Shown: positions 56,195 to 64,000 of the stretch, piece after piece | Position numbering within the stretch: the stretch's first letter is position 1 | Layout: every line of letters begins with the position of its first letter | NCBI RefSeq assembly: GCF_016086655.4 | Contig: NC_052136.2 | Coordinates: 620,001 to 684,000, forward strand | DNA: 64,000 nt | Direction: 5' to 3' | Source: Lepeophtheirus salmonis | Lineage: Eukaryota > Arthropoda > Copepoda > Siphonostomatoida > Caligidae | Notes under the pieces: generated by a model | The model's input: only the letters and a program-made list of their open reading frames with translations | The model's database searches: none | What the model was told of the DNA's origin: nothing | Translations under genes and position numbers: made by a program

Positions 56195-56625
56195 CCGCCA
56201 CTTCACAAAGAATTTAATACCTCAAAATTAACCTCGAGACCATGGGTCTTTTAAGACTACTGCAAGGACACAATGCAGGGTAAAACGACTACCGTGACTT
56301 CACAGAGTATTTTGGCCCCCTAAAAATACTTTAAAACGAACTGCAGACCCATGGATTGATTAAGGCTACGGCAAAGACACCAAGCAAGTTAAAAATTACC
56401 TCTGCGCTGCTTCACAAATCATATAGTACCTTTCCAAATGATAAAATGTAAACCCCAGGCTTTTAGTTTGTTTAAGGCTACGATAGGTCCACCAAACATG
56501 TTAGAAACCACTGCCAACACTTCACTAAGTATATCGGCTCCCTCTGAATGCTTTAAAATGAACCCATATTAATGCATTGATTAAGACTACGGCTGGGACA
56601 TGAGGCAGGTTAAAAAAATAATTTT
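56195..56625. repeat. Tandem array, four units of about 97-112 bp
   Basis: Units begin at the CTTCAC blocks at 56201, 56298, 56410 and 56520. Each unit then has a TAAAA-rich segment, an AC-CCATGG or CCCAGG-like block, TTAAG(A/G)CTACGGC and a CA(G/A)GTTA-like block before the next CTTCAC. Units are 60-75% alike by eye. No coding sense is evident, and no counterpart is seen elsewhere in the window. Confidence 0.7.
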
Positions 56626-56629
56626 GAAG

Positions 56630-57500
56630 TATTTGGGCCATGGTATTCTGAGTTTTTTTAAGTAAATGATGGGGAAATTTCCACACTACCAATTTTCTCA
56701 AGGAAATTTTCCACTGGCAAATTTCTCCCAGGTAATTTTTTGTGCACAGCAATCGCATTTATTCATAAATTAAATATCATTTTTCGGCCAAGATGGTCCT
56801 TCGGCGATATGTCCGTTCAGAAAATTGTCCTTTAGCTAAATAATCGTTCAGTAAATTGAACCTTGGTAAAAATGTTTCCGTTCCATAGTCCGACAGGATA
56901 AAAATGGTTTGTTTAGGACTAAAAAATGCCCGACATCATCAATGCTGACGCCACATGAAACCATGTCTTAAACAAGGTTTATATAACCTTGGTCCTAGAA
57001 CCATAAAACTTCATTGTTTAACTATTTATATTTGGATTGAATTTTATTTTTGCTTTATTTCATTAAATAAATGCCTATAATGTAATATATATTATTCATA
57101 AATAATTAATAGGTAATAAATACTTAACATTTTTTAAATACTAATTAAATAAATTTTGTAGTTATAATAAATTTATATAGATAAATATATATAGCTATAT
57201 AACACAATTAATGCCAATGATCCTTTTCATAATATAGTGTAATCTTTGAAGAATTGGTATCTTCATGATGAGACTAGGACAGAGTTATACGAAATAATCA
57301 TATGTTACACCTCATGGACTCTGAAAGAAAAAGAAAAGCAAAGATTAGTTTGGACTAATAAAAAAAAAAAAAAAAAAAACCCAAGGACTCCTGAGAAAGA
57401 GTTTTTATCATCTGCATCATATGTTGAGTGTGGCCGTTGCCACGGAAGAGTGAACGATTCCCTAGTGATGAAAATCGTGTATATTTTGGTAATGTTAAAA
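56630..57500. other. AT-rich intergenic DNA
   Basis: No gene. A run of about 20 A lies near 57361. ORFs at 56525 and 57246-57622 show no domain. Confidence 0.4.
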
Positions 57501-57529
57501 AAACAGGAACCGTAAATTAAGATGGTAAC

Positions 57530-57855
57530 ACTGACAATTTGAAGAATGTTTTGGAGAAGATCAACTCCAATCAGCTGTGACAAGGGAGGAGGGGATAAGG
57601 AATTAAACAAGGACTTTGGCAATAATTACTCCAATGTCGATCCTCAGTTCCACTCCGAGTCCAACACGGATTATAACTCCGCAACAAATCCTCAAGATTA
57701 CTTTCCGTCTTTTAAGAGCACACGTGAATATTCAATCAGGTTTTATATATAATTGAATGTAGTAGGAAGGGAAGTTTACTAAGTGGGAGTTAAATAGTAA
57801 GGACAACAGCTAAAGAAAAGAAAATTCATTTTTCAGATTACCAATTAAAAAACAA
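57530..57855 (+). repeat. R1 repeat copy
   Basis: Blocks AATTTGAAGAATGTTTTGGA, CAGCTGTGACAAGGGAGGAG, AATTACTCCAATGTCGATCC, CACTCCGAGTCCAACA, AACTCCGCAACAAATCCTCA and AGGACAACAGCTAAAGAAAA occur in the same order as in 29918-30305. Confidence 0.75.
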
Positions 57856-57859
57856 CAAC

Positions 57860-60240
57860 TGGCCAGTTAGAAAATATACACAATTTACATCAGTATAACT
57901 CCCTCTGGACTATTTGAAGTTGGAAAACATACGATGCCAGTCCAGTGGCTCTGGAACTATATGTGTCAAGAGCCTCCTCACTTTTGCGAAATTTCTATAG
58001 CTATCACGATAAAAAGAAATCCTTACGTCTAAAAAATTTAAAATATCATAATTTTTTTGGAAAACCAAAAATGTAATTTCATAACTCCTTGGAACTAATC
58101 GAATAAAAATTTCATGACACCTAAACTGCTCTTTTATTAAATTAGTTATTTTTCGGTTTCTATATTTTTTACATACTGCCAGTTCATATTTTTATAACTC
58201 TAGATATAGCTCTTTACTCGCTAATTCGTTACAGACTTCAAAAGGAGAGGGATAATTTATTAGCGTGATCGGTAATTTTGCCTCATGAGATATTCACCGC
58301 CTTTTTATATAATCGGTTCGAACTTTACTGTTGTATCTCGATCATATTAACTATATTTCTAGGAGAAGAAGAAAAAGAAAAAAAACGATAAAATAAGTTA
58401 TTATTTTTACTGAAAAATTCTTGTTGGTCAACTTATATTAACTTTGTACAATTATGAAGCAATAATATTTGTCTTAGTTGTAATTTTATATCATGATCAC
58501 GTGGTATTTTAATTAACTCTTCCATTTTGAGATAACATTTAAAATTCAAAAAAATAATGGATTGACTGATTAGACACAGTTCAAAATCAAAAAAGAGTAG
58601 GGCTGACTATAAAATTAATCCGATCCAAGGTTGATAGAAATACAAGGTTATACCATAACTCTTGTACAACTAATGTTTGACTTCATAGTGATATCATAGA
58701 CTATGAGGGGTTGTGTGTTTAGTAAAAATCAGCCTTTCTTGCCAGTAGTTGATACGATACATCAAATTGAAAATTCTTGCGAGCCCGATCAGATGATGAT
58801 CTAACCTTGTATGTTTATTAATCTTGATCTAATCGAGATTAATGTTCAAACCGATCATATAATAAAATAAAAAGATCTAGATATGTCATGCTACAAAATC
58901 TCCTCAGGCCAAAATTAGCGGCGGCAAATTTACCGACGGTGAAAATATTCACGGCAAAATTACTGAGGGCGAAAATGTTTGCAGCAGAATTACCTGGAAC
59001 CAATAGTTCGAGTCCACTAATATCTTGCAGTTTGGCAAAATAAACTTTTATTTAAATTTATGTTCTCGAGGATTTCGAAAGTTTTCATGTTTCTTATGTT
59101 TTATCTATTTATACGGCGATCCTTCACTAACACAAAAATATACATTGTATTTTGTTGTCAGCTGTAGAGGTTTCTCCTTCTTTCTTCCCAATCAGTGTTA
59201 TGAACGTTGATTGTTCGAATTCGAATTAGCTCTAGTTAAGCTAGGAACAATCACCAACAATTATTAAATAATAATTCAGTAGTTGAGAAGAATTGACCCC
59301 TCATTGACAAACTAACAACTGATTTTGGGGGTTCTCTCTCTCTATTGATGATGTATAAAAGGTTGCTGGATACAACAAAGGTGGAAAAGGGTTTACTAGT
59401 GTCCAGACTCGGTGTAGCACCAAATTCTTTCTTGGTTCGGTTCTAAGTGATTTTTTTACACCGATTTTTTTGTTTTGACCGCTGTCTCAGGCCGTTGACC
59501 GATATATTTTGGTCTCACGCTATGAGCACAATATGCTGTAGAAAAAGTATTGTGTGCATCTAACATTCAGAATAATTCAAAATCTATCCATCCATGCAAT
59601 ACAGTGGTCAGGGAACATATGTAAATTATCCGAAATGGAGTAATTTAGAAAATTGTTGGGGTAATGGGAGTACTACTTCCTAGTGTTAAATGAAATAAAA
59701 AAAGTGCAACTACAGGGCTGTCTGCAGGGATTGGGCTGAAGGAGGTGAAACCTGCCCCCTCCCAAAAAAGTGATTTTTTACTAGAAACTTTTTTGGTGAG
59801 GATAAATTTCTTTTACGAGATCAGGGTTAAAAATTTAATTTTTTATGAATAGCTATGGATTTTTGAAATTTTTGTTCCAAAAAATGTAATAGTTGTATTT
59901 TTTTCACCAAATTTTTTATTTTTGTGAGTAGCTGTTGATTTTTGACATTTATAATTGGAATTAAATTCAATATATTGCAAGTTCAAGTGAACCGTACAAA
60001 TTATGACAACCATACATTACCTATTTGCAATAGCTTATAATAGTCCAAATGATTTTTCCTAGAAATTTTTATTTGTTTTTTTGGGATGTCTTGGGCACAA
60101 AAAGTTTGGGAAGCACTCTCTTGGGGGACATGTATTTATGAGGTTTCGCGGAATATCATTCAGTTAAGCCTTATAGTTAGCTTGATATTGTGTAAAGGTT
60201 TCTCTAGTTTTTGAAATTATACATCCGTTAAATTTTGAGG
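57860..60240. other. AT-rich intergenic DNA with repeats
   Basis: No gene. 58905-58995 contains two short units built of GGCAAAATTAC and GGGCGAAAAT blocks. 59090-59390 matches 22030-22290. 59714-59960 starts CAGGGCTGTCTGCAGGGA and continues with A/T-run sequence as in 18424-18984, without a clear right end. Confidence 0.45.
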
Positions 60241-60247
60241 TCTTATG

Positions 60248-60520
60248 TCAATTTACTACATGAAAATATAAGGAATCGTATTTCCGTTGGGAAAATTCCT
60301 TTACAAATAATAAAAATTTATCTTCCAACGAAGGAGCTGACGTTGTCTCTCGGGGAACAGATATCTGAGTCTTTTTAATGTGGGCATCTACATGAGAGGC
60401 AAACTCATCAATCGAAAACAACAGAGAGTCACAGATGGAGCTTGGAAACAAAAATTCTATTTTATCTTGAGATATAACTTCTATTCTTGCAATCTTTGAA
60501 AATTATTCTTAATCTCTTTA
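60248..60520 (-). other. ORF carried on a dispersed repeat, unknown product
   Basis: A minus-strand frame open for about 85 codons reads KIARIEVISQDKIEFLF, then SSICDSLLFSIDEFASHVDA, then APSLEDKFLLFVKEFSQRKY, and stops at 60248. Its upstream DNA (60467-60555) recurs at 300-390, so it belongs to a repeat. A start codon is not obvious. It is not joined in phase to the PPxY exons upstream. I do not recognise the family. Confidence 0.35.
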
Positions 60521-61172
60521 ATTTTTTGATTTTATCTCATAAGATGTAGAAACCGAAAAAATTAATACAAACTTATATAAACGAGCAAAAATTCAAGCGA
60601 TTTTATTGCTCTTCTAAAATAATGATCGCACTCCCGTATTTAAAAAAAATGAGCGCGCTCCCGTTCTGGCTTGATATTGAAAAAAAAATGAGCGTGCTTT
60701 CGCTCAAGAATTTTGAATGTCGTTCAGAGCTCCGCTCACTAATGCTTTGGCCATTTGTTAAACATATTTTTATGAAAAAAAAAAAAAAATGAATTTATTA
60801 CATTTCAATAGTATACCTATATCTAAAAAAGAGGCCTGTGATAGTAGGATTGATACTGGAGTTGAATAATTTCATCAAAGCTGTGATTTATGGATTTTAC
60901 CCCTGTGATTTTTTTATATAGTTACACTATGTTTGACTATTTAAGTCTAATAAATACTTTTTTTTCTATTAAAAGTTGGCAAATGTTCCACAAATGGTCT
61001 TTTGAACTTATGTCATGCCATTGAAATAATTTTTCAGTTCTTTTACAACTTTTGTAACGGGCGCGCTTTATTGTATTATCTGCTTTTTATCAAGGACTAA
61101 TAACTTTTAGACCAAGTTGGACGCTAAATCTCTGATGTCCCCTCTTTCCCTAAAGTTCTTTAAGAAACTTAC

Positions 61173-61765
61173 CGGCTCCGACTTCTTTAAAAGTCTTTGA
61201 GTACATGAGGCATTGTTTTGAGAGGTTTGCATCGCAGTGTCATAGTCAGGAGGTGATTCATCTGTTTCATCCTCAAGTTGAAGTTTCAAGTCGGATTTTT
61301 TCTCTGTTTTTGAGACTTCTTCATAGGTAGGAGGAGCGGATGGTGGGGAGGTTGAGTAACATCTTTGTGTATGACTCTCAGCTGATGGAGCAATATAATG
61401 ATATAAAAAAAATGATGTGTCTTAAAATCAATATTCATGGGTTAAATCAATTAATCTTACCGTCAGCGGAGGGGATATTTGCCATAATTCGATTTTCTTC
61501 AACCGTATTTTTACGAAATTGGAATACCACAAAACAAGAAAATAAATGACAAGCTCCTATAAATCCAAGGGCAATGAGACATGATATATATTCGCTTTTG
61601 TTCATAGACATTTGTACGTAGCCAAAGAAGAGGAGGAAGGTTATAAGGACCTATGAAGTAAGATTAAAATTAGAATAAACCTAAATGTTAATAAAGAAAG
61701 CTTAAACAAAACAAAAATAGTTGTACCATTGGAGGAAAATGCTGTTTTGGGCGTCTCAAACATAA
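61173..61765 (-). CDS. Partial membrane protein with two PPxY motifs
   Basis: Three consecutive exons on the minus strand fit by GT-AG and phase: 61765-61727, 61650-61461 and 61381-61173. The second encodes two hydrophobic spans (LITFLLFFGYV .. SCLIALGFIGACHLFSCFVV) and then a basic tail. The third encodes a cytoplasmic region with SAPPTYEEV and ESPPDYDTA, two PPxY motifs of the kind bound by WW domains of Nedd4-type ubiquitin ligases. The third exon ends at GTAAGT in phase 0. The first coding exon and the last exon were not found, so the gene is incomplete. LAPTM-like or other lysosomal/endosomal multispan proteins share such tails, but I cannot name the family. Confidence 0.65.
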
Positions 61766-61769
61766 CTAG

Positions 61770-62235
61770 AGTAGGTTTGTATTGGGTTGCCCGGAACATT
61801 AAGAAATTAAAATATAAGGTTTAGAGAGGAATATTATTGTCAAAAATCCTTTGTCTTATTCACTCTTCTTTTTTTCTTCTCTAAATGTTATAACCTCAAT
61901 TAAAAAAGTGTGCAAAGATACATATCAACATGCAGCAAGAATAATTCTTAAAATTATACGTTTTTTTTTGTTTTATGTGAAACAGTTGTTTTTTAGTCAT
62001 AAAGTTGGTTTTTAACGTAAATCTTAAGGATGCGTCCGAATCAGGCTCATAAGCCATCCCATAGAACAATCTTTACTTAATGTCGTCATCATAGATAGCT
62101 TCAAGTGATTTGTCATTATCATTTTATTTTGAGTCCTTGTTTAAAGTAATATTTAGTACTATAAATAAGTCTAAATTAAGAAGAGTGACAAACTATTTAC
62201 TTAAAATTTTACTCAACTATTTTAATTTGATAAGC
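61770..62235. other. AT-rich intergenic or intronic DNA
   Basis: No exon recognised; the missing 5' exon of the PPxY gene may lie here or further upstream. Confidence 0.4.
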
Positions 62236-62240
62236 AGACG

Positions 62241-62497
62241 TAGTGTTGTGACGGTCCCTATTGATTAGGCCCAGTACAGTCTTTGGACAGGTCCTATCCG
62301 TCATCAGTAATTGTGTTATCAGTCCTAAGGACAATTCCTTAAGATTGTCAGTACTGATTAAAACAAGAAGAAATAAATTTGAGTGACGTGATCAAGGACC
62401 TAAGTTAATAAGTTTTTAGAACTGAACTGGAACGGACCAAGACTATACTGGACGGGACTGTAGTCTTTAGTCCAAAATAAGGACTAACACAACACTT
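62241..62497. mobile_element. Short hAT MITE, about 257 bp
   Basis: It starts TAGTGTTGTGACGGTCC and ends GGACTAACACAACACTT; the tips are inverted copies over about 10 bases plus a GGACC/GGTCC-like block. Flanks AGCAGACG and AATAGACG agree at six of eight bases, consistent with an aged 8-bp duplication. The same left tip stands alone at 36122. The tips are related to but distinct from TAGTGTTGGATCGG of the 22638 family. Confidence 0.65.
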
Positions 62498-62499
62498 AA

Positions 62500-63120
62500 T
62501 AGACGTAATTTACTAAATCATTTGTAAAAAGAAACCTTGTGGGTGGCGCTTTCAAATTTGGTACTTTTGTAGGACCGATAATAGGCATTGGACTTTTGAA
62601 ACTATCGACTCAGTTTCACACGACTCGAGACATTAATTTTTCGACTCGACTACAATTGTGAGTAGATTTACAAATTTTAAATAAACTATCAATATTTAAT
62701 TTCTGATCCTATATAATTCAATATTAAGATCCCATTTCTTGATTTAAAATTAGCCAATACATCATGATTGATTTTTACTTTGTTTACGAATCAATTATAA
62801 GGATAAACATTTTTAAATTAAGGATTTACAGTACTTGGGATAACGTTAATGTTATAATTGAATATTCCATGGATGATCGATACAAATAACTAAAATTTAA
62901 GTATTCTGTGGTGGTACATTATAAAGCTATAGTATAATGTCAACAATTACAGGGCGAGGACTCAAAACTTGGAATCTTCTTATAGGCCGTTTAGCCTCAC
63001 TTCTAAAAGTCTGAAGTTTTGTAGCATTCAAAAGAGCTGCCAAAAAGCTACAATTTGATGTTTGTTTTGTTTTCGTGTAATCAAAAATGTCAGAGCAAAA
63101 CCACAAAGGTGTGTGATCTC
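62500..63120. other. AT-rich intergenic DNA
   Basis: No gene recognised. The minus ORF at 62927-63427 mostly overlaps the antisense of the transposase relic that follows. Confidence 0.4.
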
Positions 63121-63129
63121 CTCCACGCA

Positions 63130-63660
63130 CAAGTCGACAAGTGGACGCTGTTCTGAATAGAAGAAATGATAGCTTCTTGGCTGAATCAAGATTTTGGTCG
63201 AGGGAACCTTCAGGACCAAACATCCACTTCAGGTCACGGGTCTCAGCATCGCGGTGTCGAACGTGAGCAAGATGTCTCCATATTTCTTCAAGGCCAAGGA
63301 GGAAGTCAATATGGACAACAAGTACCATGGCTAAGGGCACGTTCCCCAGGGAAAACTTTGTGTTTACCCAAGAAGGCGCCTTGGCACACACGTCCAAGAA
63401 GGTGCTGCATTTCTGCAGGGAGAACATGGCTCCCTTCTGGCCTTCGTCCTAACCCGACATGAATCCTCTGTACTTTGCTCTTTGGTGTGTCTTGAAGGGC
63501 AAGCCTTCTAACTTCTAACCCGAATGTCGATGCCCTGAATGCCATAATCACGGAGGAGTGGAACAACTTGTCCTAGACTTCCTCAAGGGTAGCTGTGCTT
63601 TTGTTCATTCCTTTATTGAGACCATCATTCGGAATGGAGGGGGCATAATGAATAAAAGGT
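63130..63660 (+). pseudogene. Tc1/mariner-like transposase remnant
   Basis: Plus-strand pieces read VDAVLNRRNDSFLAES (equivalent to TVDPVFNRINDRY in the copy at 24.5 kb), then GTFPRENFVFTQEGALAHTS, KKVLHFCRENMAPFWP, PDMNPLYFALWCVLKGK, and a degraded C-terminus with ETIIRNGGGI. The second catalytic Asp of the QD(G) motif reads Glu here. Stops and frameshifts are common. It belongs to the same broad family as 15590-15965 and 23964-25005 but is more decayed. Confidence 0.7.
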
Positions 63661-63664
63661 GTAG

Positions 63665-64000
63665 ACAATTGTTGAATTACCAACTTTTGATTCCAAAGTT
63701 TGCCACAATATTGGCACAAAATAAAAATATAAAGAAGTGAAAACGGCTCTTAAAATTTTCTAATTTTTGAGTCCTCAGTGTATATTGCTCATAAATATAA
63801 AATAACCATATAATTTTAATAGACCCAAATGAAATGATAGTATCAATTAATAGTTGGTAATTATAATCTCGTACAATTCGTTTATACAAGTTTCAAATTG
63901 AACAGACATTGCAACTTGTACGCAACATACACACAAATATATCCAAAGTCAACCCATGTCTAAGCCACCTGTTTTAAGGTTGTCGCCGTATTTTGCGGTC
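63665..64000. other. AT-rich DNA to window end
   Basis: Nothing recognised. Confidence 0.4.

Noticed and set aside
57246..57622. Opposed ORFs around a poly-A run
   Set aside because: No domain; they are created by low-complexity sequence and partly overlap an R1 repeat.
62927..63427. 166-codon minus-strand ORF
   Set aside because: Mostly overlaps the antisense strand of the Tc1/mariner-like relic; no own domain.
1..64000. tRNA, rRNA, CRISPR arrays, phage or bacterial operons
   Set aside because: No cloverleaf with a proper GTTCRA arm, no rRNA-like conserved blocks, no regularly spaced identical repeats and no ribosome-binding-site-linked gene runs were found; introns and transposon types point to an animal genome.

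Overview
The window looks like nuclear DNA of an arthropod, most probably a parasitic copepod of the sea-louse (caligid) type. That placement is an inference. It rests on the very AT-rich background, short GT-AG introns inside conserved animal genes, and a dense load of decayed mariner/Tc1, hAT and Ty3/Gypsy-like elements of kinds I associate with caligid genomes. No bacterial operons, CRISPR arrays, tRNA or rRNA genes were seen.

Four well-supported protein-coding genes and one partial gene stand out. An alpha-tubulin gene (+ strand, 9158-12825) has a first coding exon that holds only the start codon. KIN17 (- strand, 42768-44012) has two exons. An EFCAB14-like single-pass membrane protein (- strand, 45847-48450) has four exons and probably a second, alternative pair of 5' exons at 49988-50686. 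A PAK1IP1/MAK11-type WD40 protein (+ strand, 51530-52702) has two exons. Near 61.2-61.8 kb (- strand) three consecutive exons encode part of a membrane protein with two PPxY motifs. The conserved genes cluster at 42-53 kb, so this is the euchromatic core of the window. Their roles are housekeeping (cytoskeleton, DNA replication and RNA handling, ribosome biogenesis) and they show no sign of forming one pathway.

Most of the rest is transposon-derived. 22638-26551 is a complete hAT element with a perfect 8-bp target duplication. Its transposase is broken, a Tc1/mariner-like element is nested in it, and so is a small hAT MITE. Short hAT MITEs with related ends lie at 5666-6115 and 62241-62497. 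Mariner/Tc1 relics lie at 4.2, 15.3-15.9, 23.9-25.0, 27.2-28.1, 41.8-42.6, 55.1-55.7 and 63.1-63.7 kb. Two decayed Ty3/Gypsy copies of one family lie at 32.1-34.25 and 37.4-40.7 kb (- strand). A Helitron helicase tail sits at 36.9 kb.

Several unclassified repeats recur: a ~370-bp family at 9.4, 20.3, 21.6, 29.9, 34.3 and 57.5 kb; a near-identical 0.5-kb pair at 28.4 and 31.0 kb; and a ~110-bp tandem array at 56.2-56.6 kb. The remaining stretches are AT-rich and show no gene.
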